A stretch of 64,000 bases of DNA from Lithobates sylvaticus (GCA_028564925.1 CM053029.1:39002253-39066252), one strand, 5' to 3'; counted from the stretch's first letter, positions 43,928 through 52,437 are shown. Made by a program: numbers and translations. The notes: generated from the letters alone by a model not told the origin.

Positions 43928-46752
43928 CACTGACCCCCGAAGGAGCTGCTGCTTTGATTTGGGCCTGTACTCTGCTAATAAACCCCACTAACTTGGCTCA
44001 GTCCCCTTGACACAGCTGTGGTGCAATACAATACAGTGCAATATAAGCAATATAAGCAATATAATATAACACAATATACCTGTATTGTCACTTCAGGATC
44101 CACTTGCTCCACCTGCTGGGAGAAAACAATACTCCACACAACGAGGTACTTAACCAAAGTATACTTTACTATAAGTATTGGCAAACAGGTGGTTACAATA
44201 ATTGTGCTGTCATCCCAACATAGAATGACAGAACAATGACTTTTGACATAACAATTATAAACAATATAATGTAAGGGAGCTCCCCCTACTTTTATAGCTA
44301 TGTGTGAGATCTCACTTAAAGTACTCAGTCTTTAGTCTTCTTGTGTTCGCTAGCAATGATAACTCCTTATAATTTGTAATCCAAGGGTTAAAGTAATTAA
44401 AGTTGAGTTACGGATGAGTATGAGAGAGTGAGAGCGATATCACCAAATTTTGCTCCCCATTCACACCTGAGACCTTGTAACACGAGTCACATGACACCCA
44501 CAACAGAATATTGCTAATTGGGCCCAATTTGGACATTTTCACTTAGGGGTGTACTCACTTTTGTTGCCAGCGGTTTAGACATTAATGGCTGTGTGTTGAG
44601 TTATTTTGAGGGGACAGCAAATTTACACTGTTATACAAGCTGTACACTCACTACTTTACATTGTAGACAAGTGTCATTTCTTCAGTGTTGTCACATGGAA
44701 AGATAGAATAAAATATTTACAAAAATGTGAGGGGTGTACTCACTTTTGTGAGATACTGTACATTTTGAACCTCCTAGAACATTTGATGAAGTTGGTTGAT
44801 GTCATGATCCCTGGACTTGCAAGTTACTAAAAGATGTTTTTTAGATTATGAAAAAAATACATTGTAATAACGTTTTTTATATTATGTAACAGTGTGGTTG
44901 ACCATTTAAGGCATTTATAAAGTTCACATTTTTAGAATGGTAAGTTAACCACTTACCTACAGGGCACTTTCACCCCCTTCCTGTCCAGTCCCATTTTCAG
45001 CTTTCAGCGCTGTCGCAAGTTGAATGACAATTGCACAGTCATGCTACACTGTAACCATGTGAAATTTGTATAATTTTCTTCACACAAATAGAGCTTTATT
45101 TTGGTCACTGCTGGGATTTTTATTTTTTACAGAAAAAAAGACCGAACATTTAGAAAACAAAAGTATTTATTGGTTTCTGTCAGTAAATTCTGTAAATAAG
45201 TAATTTTTCTCCTTCACTGATGTGCGCTGATGAGGCGGCACTGATGGGTACTGATAGGCTGCACTGATGGGCACTGATGAGGTGGCACTGATGAAGAGGC
45301 ACTAATATTCTGCACTTATGGGCACTAATATTCTGCACGTATGGGCACTGATAGGTGGCACTGATGAGCACTGATAGGGGGCACTGATGTGTGGAACTGG
45401 TGGGCACTGATAGGTGGCACTGGTGGCAACTGCTAGGTGGCACTGGGCACTGATAGGTGGCTTTGATGAGCACTGATAGGCAGCACTGATGTGTTGAACT
45501 GGTGGGCACTGATAGGTGGCACTGGGCACTGATAGGTGGCAATGACGGGCACTGATAACCAGCATTGGTGGGAACTGATAGGTGGCATGGATAGGCAGCA
45601 CTGATGGACATTGATGGATGGCACTAATGGCACTGATGGGCACTGAAAGCCAAAATTTGAGAACCAGCGCTCAAATTTTTGTTGTCGGAAATTCCGGACA
45701 AAAAATGTCCGATGGAGCCTACTCGGTTCTCTTCGCCACACACTCTGATCGTGTGTACGCAGCATTACTGTCCCCTGCTGAGAAATGCCGCTGATCGGTT
45801 CTCCTCGCCACACACTCTGTCAATGTGAGGTGCGGACCGCCGATTACCGTCATTTTCTTGTTTACATGTGACCTGCTGTGATTGGACACAACCGATCCCA
45901 TGATTAAAGAGCCGCGTCAGCAGAATTTCTCCCAGTGAAACCAACGATGGGGCATGATTCTTTCCATCCAATGGTATCAAAGATGGGGCACAATTCCTCT
46001 TACTGATGTCAAAAAGGACCATTGATTACTCCCACTGATGCCATTTTCTACTTCCAATGGCCACATTCCAGCCCCCCTAAAGTCTGAAGGACAGTAAACT
46101 GACCCATTGTTTAGAACGTTTGGAGACCCAAGGTTTAGATTATGGTCTTACCCCCTATGCCCCTTTATATTGTCCATCACCCCCCGCCCCTCAAAAAAAA
46201 TGCCCTTGTAGCTATTCCTACCACCCCCTCCTTTTGCTATCTAACCAATACGAACTCCTGAATCACTTTGGCAATGCTAAAATGTATTTGGTCCTACCAA
46301 CAAACTTATTTGAATTACATTTGGAGATGTAAAAGGAGTGAGAGAGAAGGTGAAGAGAGAAAGAGAAGGGGGGGGGTAGAGAGGAGGTGAAGAGAGGAAG
46401 AGCGAGAGTGAGAGTATGGCTCCATACAGGTTGTGTGACCCCTAAGTAGTCAATTAAGAGTACAATCCTAAAGCATGCTGTCTTAAAACCCATTTCAGCA
46501 CATGTGGCAGTTCTCATAGGGTTCCCTTTCAAATATAGGCAACGCAACCTGTACGTTCAATAATTGTAACTCTCAGGATTTAATACCTACTTTCACATCT
46601 TGCATAGGAAAAATTTGCAGACATGTTGCAATGCCTCCTACTCGTTGGTTATGACACAGGAGAACACTCTGATGGGACAAGTCATTCAGTATGAACCACA
46701 GAACAGAAAATTCAGAAATGTCACGGAGAGCCTTCACAGTCTCTTACCAGAG
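22862..46752 (+). CDS. Alpha-2,8-sialyltransferase (ST8SIA family), 5' part of gene, four exons
   Basis: Join of 22862-22968, 29348-29428, 32093-32176 and 46608-46752; the gene runs on past the window. The family transfers sialic acid from CMP-sialic acid to a sialylated glycan or glycolipid in the Golgi lumen as a type II membrane protein. The conceptual product has a short cytosolic tail, one hydrophobic anchor (about residues 8-23), a stem with sequons NCS, NAS and NVT, then the pre-catalytic block CCNAS...TQENTLMG and a segment ending SLLPE. From memory, ST8SIA5 has the same spacing: C..L...IL, F....LQ.C.., L..CCNA....TQ.NT.LG. All four donor and three acceptor sites are canonical and phases match. 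Sialylmotifs L, S, III and VS are absent here, so paralog assignment (8E- or 8F-like) is open. Introns of 6.4, 2.7 and 14.4 kb are filled with transposons. Confidence 0.85.
22969..23389. other. Start of intron 1, low-copy looking
   Basis: Sequence from the exon 1 donor to the first MITE piece. No element recognised. Confidence 0.45.
23390..24420. mobile_element. hAT-type MITE remnant split by a TTAA MITE
   Basis: 23390-23532 and 24288-24420 match parts of the copies at 5237 and 48355 (CTGCCCTGTATCAATGCAAA; CCTCCCTGTAAAGTGGTGCA) and are separated by the TTAA MITE 23533-24287. Confidence 0.65.
23533..24287 (+). mobile_element. TTAACCACTTCAGCCCC MITE
   Basis: TTAA at 23533-23536 and 24284-24287, ends CCACTTCAGCCCCGG and CGATCGGCAAGCGG. 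Typical family core. Confidence 0.9.
24655..26930 (+). repeat. 107-bp tandem array with 320-bp higher-order repeat, intron 1
   Basis: About 20 units of CTTGTTAATGAAGGTCCTCT, CTGGTCCAGTGGTTATGGGG, GTCTGTGGGTGGG, CTTATCGGAATCTG and GACCGCAACATG. Between 25020 and 25980 three successive units form a 320-bp block; the blocks at 25124 and 25444 are near identical. A single copy of the same sequence sits in the dispersed family at 49140-49240. A G run of about 30 lies at 26808-26837. Confidence 0.93.
26931..28048. other. Intron 1, mostly low-copy AT-rich sequence
   Basis: No gene or element ends seen. Two related blocks with CCATCTAGTGGC lie near 27113 and 27632. Confidence 0.45.
28049..29319 (+). 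repeat. 1.27-kb polypurine tract (GA-rich), end of intron 1
   Basis: The plus strand is almost entirely A and G (GAGAGGAGAGGAGAAGAG type), with rare pyrimidines. It stops at 29319, 26 bases before the AG of the exon 2 acceptor. The purine strand is the sense strand of the gene. Minus-strand open frames of Ser/Leu/Pro here are low-complexity artefacts. Confidence 0.97.
29348..29428 (+). CDS. ST8SIA-like exon 2: stem region
   Basis: 81 bases, phase 2 in and phase 2 out. The acceptor is TTTTTCACAG and the donor AT|GTGAGT. The peptide contains a basic patch (RSRKRE), the sequon NCS and then SRLKSVILHSTLK, which resembles the C..LR.EIL segment of ST8SIA5. The upstream intron is a 1.27-kb purine tract that stops 26 bases before the acceptor AG, so the branch point (CTAAT around 29324) and polypyrimidine tract are squeezed into that gap. 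Confidence 0.7.
29556..30095 (+). repeat. 60-bp minisatellite in intron 2, interrupted by poly-C
   Basis: Units of the type CCCCTGAAGAAGTCAATGAC, GTAACGTGTAGGGCGGAGC and CGAGACCTGTCAATT, about five to six, diverged. 29703-29925 is inserted C-rich sequence within one unit. Confidence 0.85.
29703..29925 (+). repeat. Poly-C tract, about 220 bp
   Basis: Runs of C broken by single A, G or short words; G-rich on the minus strand. Length and exact sequence are likely unreliable in any assembly. Confidence 0.93.
30096..30908. other. Intron 2, repeat-like, not classified
   Basis: 30400-30450 is the right end of a TTAA MITE (CGGTCCGGGAAGTGGTTAA). 30640-30710 has an inverted pair (CTGCCTCCTGGGAT / ATTCCAGGAGGCAG). 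No coding exon. Confidence 0.45.
30909..31466 (+). mobile_element. TTAACCACTTCAGCACC MITE
   Basis: TTAA at 30909-30912 and 31463-31466. Family core with a shortened right part. Confidence 0.88.
31467..32092. other. Intron 2, last part before exon 3
   Basis: No element ends recognised. Short repeat GTAGTGTAGAGTCAGGTCA near 31508 and 31531. The exon 3 polypyrimidine tract is at 32066-32090. Confidence 0.45.
32093..32176 (+). CDS. ST8SIA-like exon 3: stem region
   Basis: 84 bases, phase 2 in and out. A strong acceptor (T-rich tract, TTTCTGCAG) is followed by LKKKVFFKSVRALQRCW and IEKPSNHKLLQ; the donor is CA|GTAAGT. The pattern F....RALQ.CW matches the W.SLQ.C.W segment that precedes the CCNA block in ST8SIA5. 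A run of ten A's near the start makes the frame sensitive to sequencing error; with ten A's the frame is open. Confidence 0.68.
32314..33205 (+). mobile_element. hAT MITE filled by a 30/62-bp minisatellite
   Basis: Starts CAGGGTTTCAGAATTTAGG and ends CACAGTTTGGAGACCACTG. Eight-base flanks GTATAATT (32306-32313) and GTATAATA (33206-33213) differ by one base, fitting a hAT target duplication. The interior is an array of GGAATAGTGTCCCATCATTG and related units (32335-33140). Confidence 0.88.
33206..33660. other. Intron 3 sequence, not classified
   Basis: No gene or clear element ends. Confidence 0.4.
33661..34368 (-). mobile_element. Tc1-like element, 5' part, reverse orientation
   Basis: The right edge in reverse reads ACAGTTGTGCTCAAAAGTTT then GCATACCC, a Tc1 end. 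Minus-strand coding remnants include VMELYKDEKGYKK, KWKIRGSF and GNRLLSKKTVW. Catalytic part is missing; stops are present. Confidence 0.75.
34388..34472 (+). repeat. (TCTA)n microsatellite
   Basis: About 18 perfect TCTA units followed by a short TA run. Confidence 0.97.
34885..35316. mobile_element. MITE with TAAAGCCCCATACACACGG ends
   Basis: Inverted ends TAAAGCCCCATACACACGGT and its reverse complement; interior of TCCGATCGGACAA-type words. Related to the copies at 1348 and 20573. Confidence 0.9.
35764..35985. repeat. 37-bp tandem array, six copies
   Basis: CTGGATAGGCCTCAGACAGC plus CTAGCAGCCAGGTGCTC, starts at 35764, 35801, 35838, 35875, 35912 and 35949; nearly identical units inside the LTR-like element. 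Confidence 0.95.
36321..36394. repeat. (AT)n microsatellite
   Basis: About 74 bp of pure AT repeat. Confidence 0.97.
36395..36700 (+). repeat. 30-bp minisatellite (CCCCATCATTGGTATCAGTG)
   Basis: About ten units, same family as the array inside the hAT MITE at 32314 and the reversed remnant at 45920-46110. Confidence 0.92.
36701..37160. promoter_or_regulatory. Candidate conserved non-coding block with TAATTA-type sites
   Basis: No repeat structure. It is AT-rich with many homeodomain-like words: CATTAATTACGG, TTTAATTAAGCC, AATAATTATC, GTAATAATTACT, ATTGATTGATC, CTAATGATTAAAC, CGTTAATTATC. It is one of the few stretches in intron 3 that looks non-repetitive. Function is inference from composition only. 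Confidence 0.3.
37336..37600. mobile_element. Small MITE with GGCCTGGGTTCACTC ends
   Basis: Left AGGCCTGGGTTCACTCTG, right AGTGTGAACCCAGCCT; 265 bp, non-coding. Confidence 0.8.
37640..39717 (-). repeat. 200-bp tandem array, 11 copies, intron 3
   Basis: Units start with ACCTGTGAATGTCCATTTGC at 37649, 37842, 38036, 38239, 38440, 38637, 38834, 39039, 39236, 39438 and 39641. Fixed words: GTCCCTTCTGGGTCTGGCAC, GATGCAAGCTTTATTGTGAA, TGACCCAGGACAGGCATG. Long minus-strand frames here arise from the repeat and are not genes. Confidence 0.95.
39735..40235 (+). mobile_element. TTAACCACTTCAAGCCC MITE fragment
   Basis: Internal block of a ranid-type MITE (AGAGGAGGTCTAGTGCTAGA, TGTAAACATCCCTTGTAATA). Its left terminus type is seen separately at 48132. 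Ends are missing here. Confidence 0.6.
40247..41913 (+). mobile_element. hAT-type MITE (CAGGGCTTTTTTTCAGC) with nested TTAA MITE
   Basis: Left end CAGGGCTTTTTTTCAGCTGG; right end in reverse CAGGTTTTTTTCTCTC. Both parts carry GGAACTCAGTTCC / GAGTTCCTGCACC words. Flanked by TA repeats on both sides, so the target duplication is masked. Confidence 0.75.
40572..41594 (+). mobile_element. TTAACCACTTCAGCCCC MITE, about full length
   Basis: TTAA at 40572-40575 and 41591-41594; ends CCACTTCAGCCCCGG and CCGGTCGGGAAGCGG. At 1023 bp it is among the longest copies. The right part is CpG-dense (GCGCGCGCGCG near 41480). Confidence 0.92.
41941..43425 (+). mobile_element. Tc1-like transposon, nearly full length
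   Basis: Left inverted repeat TCACAAAAGTGAGTACACCC; the right one reads GCTGTACACTCACTAC near 43410 and then degrades. The transposase start (MAPHGKEL) is at 42290. A coding frame with LGYKKIAKTLKLS, NRPCHGRPKKLS and LYGCHPRRNLF is followed, after a frame change near 42650, by KQTKNLYYWNHVLWSDETK, HGGGSVMVWG and SPDLNLIEHL. The usual H-D-N-D of the second catalytic site reads HHND (43005-43016), so that Asp is changed to His. A TAG replaces the usual Trp codon after IEHL at 43122. It is inactive but recognisable throughout. Confidence 0.95.
43445..43885. mobile_element. MITE of the CTCGAGTATAAGCCGA family, copy 3
   Basis: Left ATCGTATATACTCGAG, right CGGCTTATACTCGAGTATAT then ACGGTA. Shorter core than copies 1 and 2. 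Followed by a (TA)n run to 43926. Confidence 0.88.
43927..44409. other. Unclassified repeat-like sequence
   Basis: Contains ACAATATAAGCAATATAAGC short repeats and GGATCCACTTGCTCCACCTG. No coding exon or clear ends. Confidence 0.4.
44410..44760 (-). mobile_element. Tc1 end fragment, reverse orientation
   Basis: Reverse complement of 41941-42270: ends GGGGTGTACTCACTTTTGTG then AGATACTGTA. Only the inverted-repeat and leader region is kept. Confidence 0.9.
44945..45910 (+). mobile_element. TTAACCACTTACC MITE with internal minisatellite
   Basis: TTAA at 44945-44948; core AATAGAGCTTTATTTTGGTC. Holds an array of GGCACTGATAGGTGGCACTG units (45220-45640) and a CTGATCGTGTGTACGCAGC end of another MITE near 45745. 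The right border is uncertain. Confidence 0.65.
45220..45640 (-). repeat. GGCACTGATGGGCACTGATA minisatellite, copy 1
   Basis: Imperfect units of 10 to 12 bp grouped into about 24 to 36-bp blocks. Same family as 47110-47660. Confidence 0.92.
45911..46607. other. End of intron 3
   Basis: 45920-46110 is a reversed remnant of the CCATCATTGGTATCAGTG family. 46135-46590 looks low-copy; no further exon is seen before the acceptor at 46606. Confidence 0.5.
46608..46752 (+). CDS. ST8SIA-like exon 4: CCNA / TQENT block
   Basis: 145 bases, entering in phase 2 and leaving in phase 0. The acceptor is CTTGCATAG and the donor GAG|GTGAGT. The peptide includes LQTCCNASYSLVMTQENTLM, GQVIQYE and FRNVTESLHSLLPE. 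This double-cysteine block followed by TQ-N-T-x-x-G is the hallmark preceding sialylmotif L in ST8SIA1, 5 and 6, and is the strongest evidence for the gene. Two sequons (NAS, NVT) are present. The next exon, expected to carry a VVGNGG motif, is not found up to 64000, so intron 4 exceeds 17 kb. Confidence 0.93.
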
Positions 46753-46820
46753 GTGAGTGCGGAAGTGCAATTTCCTAAAGGTATAGTAAATGTTTTACAC
46801 ACAGTTTTCACAGCTGCTAC

Positions 46821-48006
46821 TTAACCACTTGCTTACTGGGCCCCTAAACCCCCCTCCTGCCCAGATCAATTTCCAGCTTTCGGTGTTGTCGCACTTTGAA
46901 TGACATTTGCGCGGTCATACAACACTGTACCCAAATGACATTTTTATCATTTTTCCCCACACATAGAGCTTTCTTTTGGTGGTATTTAATCACAGCTGGG
47001 GTTTTTATTTTTTGCTAAACAATCAATAAAAGATGGAAGATTTTGAAAATAAAAAAATCATGTTTAATAGTTTGTTATAAAATTTTGCAAACAGGTAATT
47101 TTTCTGCTTCATTGATATGCGCTGATAGGCTGCACTGGTGGGCACTGATAGGCTGCACTGGTGGGCACTGATAGGCTGCACTGATAGGCACAGTTAAGGC
47201 GGCACTGATAGGCACAGATAAGATGGCACTGATGGGGACAGATAAATTGGTACTGATGGGCACAGATAAGATGGCACTGATGGGCCCTGATGGGTGGCAT
47301 GGATGGGTGGCACGGATGGGTGGCACTGATGGGTGGCACGGATGGGCACTGCTAGATGGCACTGATGGGCACTGAAAGGTGGCACTGATAGGTGGCACTG
47401 ATGGGCACTGATAGGCAACACTGATGGGCACTGGTGGGTGACACTGATGGGCACTGATAGGTGGCACTGATGTGCAGCACTGCTCCTCAGGCACTAATTG
47501 TGGGCACTGATAGGTGGCACTGTGGGCACTGACAGATGGCACTGTGGGCACTGACAGGTGGCACTGTGGGCACTGATGGGTGGCGCTGGTAGGCACTGGT
47601 AGGCGGCACTGTTGTCTACTGCTAGGTGGCACTTGTAGGGGGCACAGGTGGGCACTAAGGGGCTGGCGGCAGCTTGCAGTGATCGGGACTGATGTCCCAA
47701 TCACTGTCGCCGGTGATCGCCTTTTTTTTAATAAAAAATAGCCGTTTACCGGCTGTGTTGATATCACGTGATCAGCTATCATTGGCTGACAGCTGATCAC
47801 GTGGTAAGGGTCGGGACCGACCCCTCACTCGGATCGGTGATCCAGCGAGTCTCATAGACTCGCTGATCACAGAGCACGCCGTGTGCGCACCTTCAGGGGG
47901 CGCGCAGGCCGCTTGTGCACGGGACGACGTCAATAGACGTAGTCCCGGCAAAGCAGGTCCGTGCTGTAGCCGTCATTCGGCTATAGCGCGGATCTCAAGA
48001 AGTTAA
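46821..48006 (+). mobile_element. TTAACCACTTGC MITE with internal minisatellite
   Basis: TTAA at 46821-46824 and 48003-48006. Core TAGAGCTTTCTTTTGGTGGT. The array at 47110-47660 extends the element to 1186 bp. Starts 68 bp after the exon 4 donor. Confidence 0.85.
47110..47660 (-). repeat. GGCACTGATGGGCACTGATA minisatellite, copy 2
   Basis: Same unit as 45220-45640. The long minus-strand frame rich in C, H, S and Q is a by-product. Confidence 0.92.
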
Positions 48007-48131
48007 AGTGTGTGAGAAAGATTAGGTATCAGGAAAGAAGGAGAACATTAAAGAGCTTACAACAGCTTCTACGCGGGTACTTTTAGATGGGGAGAGGGGG
48101 GACATATACCAATACGAAAAAAAAAGTTTTA

Positions 48132-48352
48132 ACCACTTCAAGCCCAAGCCAATTCTGGCATTCCTCTCCTACATGTAAAAATCATATTTTTTTTGCCAGA
48201 AAATTACACTATATTGTAAAAAGTATTGGGATGCCCGCCTTTACACGCACATGAAAGTTACTGGCATCCCAGTCTTAGTCCGTAGGGTTAAATATTGAGT
48301 TTGCCCACCCTTTGCAGCTATAAGAGCTTCAACTCTTCTGGGAAGACTGTCC
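48132..48352. mobile_element. MITE terminus and Tc1 end fragment
   Basis: 48132-48205 starts TTAACCACTTCAAGCCCAAG. 48207-48350 starts CACTATATTGTAAAAAGTAT and holds TGGGATGCCCGCCTTTACAC, a Tc1 terminal type. Confidence 0.65.
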
Positions 48353-48354
48353 AC

Positions 48355-48760
48355 TAGGGATGAGCCGAACACCCCCCTGTTCGGTTCACACCAGAACCTG
48401 CGAACAGACCTAAAGTTCGTGTGAACTTTAGAACACTATTAAAGTCTATGGGACTCAAACGTTCAAAATCAAAAGTGCTAATTTTAAAGGCTTATATGCA
48501 AGTTATTGTCCTGTTATTGGTCCTGCCCCAGGGGACATGTATCAGTGCAAAAAAAAGTTTTAAAAACGGACGTTTTTTCAGGAGCAGTGATTTTAATAAT
48601 GCTTAAAGTGAAACAATAAAAGTGTAATATTCCTTTAAATTTCGTACCTGGGGGGGGTGTATATAGTATGCCTGTGAAGGGGCGCATGTTTCCCGTGCTT
48701 AGAACTGTCCCTGCACAAAGTGTCATTTTTGCCGGAAAAAAAGCTATTTAAAATCACTCG
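48355..48760 (+). mobile_element. hAT-type MITE, TAGGGATGAGCCGAACA end
   Basis: Starts TAGGGATGAGC, then a hairpin CCGAACACCCCCCTGTTCGG. Shares GGGGACATGTATCAGTGCAA and ATTCCTTTAAATTTCGTACC with 5237 and 63730. Confidence 0.82.
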
Positions 48761-48769
48761 CGGCTATAA

Positions 48770-49400
48770 TGAATTGTCGGCTCCCGTAATACAGAGAACA
48801 GTAATTGAAAGTCATTGATAAAAAAAAGCGTGGGGTTCCCCCCAAATTCAATTACCAGGCCCTTCAGGTCTGGTATGGATATTAAGGGGAACCCCCGGTC
48901 AAATTAAAAAAAAAAAATTACGTGGGGTTCCCCTAAATATCCATACCAGACCCTTCAGGTCTGGTATGGATTTTAAGGGGAACTCCACGCCAAATAAAAA
49001 AAAAATGGCGTGGCAGGCCGCAGGAAAATCGGGGGGACGAGAGAGCGCCCCCCCTCTATAACCGTACCAGGCCACATGCCCTCAACATTGGGAGGATGCT
49101 TTGGGGGTCTGTGACCCCTAAAAGCACCATGTCCCCATGTTGATGAGGAGAAGGGTCTCATCCCCACAACCCTGGTCAGTGGTTGTGGGGGTCTGCGGGC
49201 GGGGGGGGCTTATCAGAATCTGGAAGCCCCCTTTAACAAGGGGACCCCAAGATCCTGCCCCCCCCCCCTGTTTAAAATGGTAAGGGGGTACAAAAGTACC
49301 CCTACCATTTCACAAAGAAAGTGTAAAAAAATAGTTAAAAAAACACACTGACACCGTTGGGATAAGTCCTTTATTAAAAATTAAAAAAAATTAAAAAAGA
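48770..49400 (+). repeat. Dispersed repeat, GTGGGGTTCCCC family, copy 2
   Basis: Contains CCAGGCCCTTCAGGTCTGGT, CGTACCAGGCCACATGCCCT and ACAACCCTGGTCAGTGGTTG. It includes a single copy of the unit amplified in intron 1. Confidence 0.75.
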
Positions 49401-49992
49401 TTCCAGCGGTAGTTATCCACTCTTGCTATCCAGCGATGGGTGGTCTCCTCTCCGGGGTCCAGCAATGGCTGATCTCTTCCGACGACGTCCAGCGCAGCGC
49501 ATCCTGTCTCCATTGAGACACTGAGGGAATCCCGTCTTAGCAGAGGAGGACCGGGCCACTCGTCACCTGACCCCGCCCCACTCTTACGCAAGCAGCTTGC
49601 TATAGGGGCACCCGAGCCGAGTCACATCTCCCTGTGTCCATTCAGACACAGAGCTGTGGTTTGGCCCCGCCCGCTCTCTCTCCTGTTCGGCTAACTGACT
49701 TTGATTGACAGCAGCCAGAGCCAATGGCACCGCTACTGTGTCTCAGCCAATCAGAAGAGAGAGTCCCGGACAGCCGACACACTCGTAGACATCGCTGGGC
49801 AGAGATGGGGCTCATGTAAGTATTAGGGGGGCTGAGGGGGGCCGCTGCACACAGAAGGCTTTTTATCTTAATGCATAAGCAAAAAACCTTCTGACGTTTC
49901 AACCCCTTTAAAATTACCCTTTACCTTTGGGAAAAAGTTTTATTGGGTGCCAATGTAAAACACTGTCATAGGCAGGAATCTATAACTGAGAT
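49401..49992. other. Repeat-like CpG-rich sequence
   Basis: GC-rich with GATTGACAGCAGCCAGAGCC and CCAATCAGAAGAGAGAG, typical of MITE promoter-like cores in this window. No exon found. Confidence 0.4.
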
Positions 49993-50540
49993 AGTGGCGG
50001 CCTGTCCATTAGGGGCACAGGGGAGCTGCCCCCCCAATCCATGCCCCTGGCCCCTAATCTCCATGCAGGGTGCCGGACGCATGGACTTCAACAGGGTTTT
50101 TTTCTTTTGGAAGCACATGATTAGAGCCCGAAGCTCTAATTGGCTTACAAATAAGGGTGGGCTAGGGGCACAGAGCACTGCGTCCTGAGCCCACCCAGTT
50201 GTGTGACAATAGCGAATTAATGTTCCTGATTCACCTCCCGGCCAATCAGGAAGTGGGTCCTGGGACCGGATTGGCCAGGGAGTCTTAGGACTCACTGTTC
50301 GGCCAGGAGGTGGAGCGATGGCCCCGGCCAGGAGGAGAATCCCTGGCTCTTCCCTCAGCTGGAGTGAAGAGCAGCAGCCCTACCCCTTGTCCTCGATAGC
50401 TCCTAAGGTAAGGCCAACCCTTCCCATCCGTCTCCCGTGTGGGGAGGAGGGGTGGTGGCGGTGGTGCGAGTGAGGGGGGGGGGGTTTGTTTGCGGCCCCC
50501 ACCAAATATTGAGCACCAGCCGCATTGAACTGAGAGCATG
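49993..50540. mobile_element. Probable hAT-type MITE (AGTGGCGGC ends)
   Basis: Left GATAGTGGCGGCCTGTCCAT; right in reverse CAGTTCAATGCGGCTGGTGC. Interior with paired GGCCAATCAGGAAGTGGG and GGATTGGCCAGGGAG. Confidence 0.55.
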
Positions 50541-50589
50541 GAAATAAATTACTTGTGATTGTATTACCAATGGTAGTCCATGTGTTTGT

Positions 50590-50700
50590 ACATTTTGAGC
50601 ATCCTGTTGGCAGATAATGTTGCCAGTCAGATAATGTTGGCAGATAATGTTGACAGATAATGTTGGCAGTCAGATAATGTTGGCAGTAAAGTGACCAGTA
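50590..50700. repeat. Short tandem repeat (TTGGCAGATAATG)
   Basis: About seven copies of GTTGGCAG(TC)AGATAAT-type units. Confidence 0.88.
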
Positions 50701-50927
50701 CAATCATCGTTGTTTTAATCCAATCCTAACAAGATAAAGACATAAAGCAAACCCAATGTTGGTGTCATATCTGGCTGTAGACTGTGACTGTCTAATCCTT
50801 CTGGATTGTATAGTATTACTTTGTTAGATATCCTATTTCTTTTATCACAAAGCACGTTTATTGTGATGATTAAACTCTCATTAATTAATATTTACATTTA
50901 ACTCCTTTGTAACTCTTTGATGTCTAC

Positions 50928-52437
50928 CCAGAGCCTCTGGTTTATAGTCCAGATACATCCCAAATATAAAACCATTTATTCAATTTTAAACCCAGAGCCT
51001 CTGGTTTATAGATTAAGATACATCCTAAATATAGAGCCATTTATCCAACTGTCCATCCAGAGCCTCTGGTTTATAGATCGGACACATCCTAAATGTAGAA
51101 CCATTTATCCAACTGTCCATCCAGAGCCTCTGGTTTATAGATCGGACACATCCTAAATGTAGAACCATTTATCCAACTGTCTATCCAGAGCCTCTGGTTA
51201 TCGACCAGATACTGTACATTCTAAATATAGAACCATCCAACTGTCCATCCAGAGCTTGTGGTTTATATACCCAATGCATCCTAAATAAAGAACCGTTGAT
51301 CCAACTGTCCATCCAGAACCTACAGTTTATAGACCAGATACATCCTAAATATAGAACCATTTATCAAAATGTACTTCCAGAGCCTCTGGTTTATAGATTG
51401 GATACATCCTAAATATAGAGCTATGTATCCAACTGTCCATCCAGAGCCTCTGGTTTATAGTTCAGATACATCCTACATATAGAGCCATTTATTCAATTTT
51501 ACACCAGAACCTCTGGTTTATAGACTACGATACATCTTAAATATAGAGCCATTTATCCAACTGTCCATCCAGAGCCTCTGGTTATAGACCAGATACTGTA
51601 CATCCTAAATATAGAACCATCCAACTGTCCATCCAGAGCCTGTGGTTTATATGCCCAATGCACCCTAAATAAAGAACCCTTGATCCAACTGTCCATCCAG
51701 AACCTGTGGTTTATAGATTAAGATACAGTACATCCTAAATATAGAAGCATTTATCCAACTGTCCTTTCAGAGCCTCTGGTTTATAGACCCGATACATCCT
51801 AAATATAGAGCCATTTATTCAATTTTACACTCAGAACCTCTGATTTATAGATTAATATACATCCTAAATATAGAGCCATTTATTCAATTTTACACCAAGA
51901 GCCTCTGGTTTATACATTAAGATACATCCTAAATATAGAGCCATTTATCCAACTGTCCATCCAGAGCCTCTGGTTTATACATTAAGATACATCCTAAATA
52001 TAGAGCCATTTATCCAACTGTCCATCCAGAGCCTCTGGTTTATAGTCCAGATACATCCTACATGTAGAGCCATTTTTACACACAGAACCTCTGGTTTACA
52101 GACTAGATATATCCTAAATATAGAGCCATTTATCCAACTGTCCATCCAGAGCCTCTGGTTATAGACCAGATACTGTACATCCTAATATAGAACCATCCAA
52201 CTGTCCATCCAGAGCCTGTGGTTTATATACCCAATGCATCCTAAATAAAGAACCATTGATCCAACTGTCCATCCAGAACCTGTGGTTTAAAGACCACATA
52301 AATCCTAACTATAGAGCAATTTATCCAGCTGTACTTCCAGAGCCTCTGGTTTATAGACTAAGATACATCCTAAATATAGAACTATTTATCCAACTGTCCT
52401 TCCAGAGCCTCTGGTTATAGACCAGATACATCCTAAA
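50928..52437 (+). repeat. 63-bp minisatellite, about 24 copies
   Basis: Unit words CCAGAGCCTCTGGTTTATAG, AGATACATCCTAAATATAGA and GCCATTTATCCAACTGTCC. CAGAGCCTCTG is itself palindromic. The hAT element begins inside the last unit at 52438. Confidence 0.95.

Noticed and set aside
47075-47800. 241-codon minus-strand frame rich in Cys, His, Ser and Gln (zinc-finger look)
   Set aside because: Generated by the GGCACTGAT minisatellite; no C2H2 spacing or linker.
50928-52437. Evenly spaced repeats resembling a CRISPR array
   Set aside because: Units are contiguous with no unique spacers, in vertebrate DNA; it is a minisatellite.
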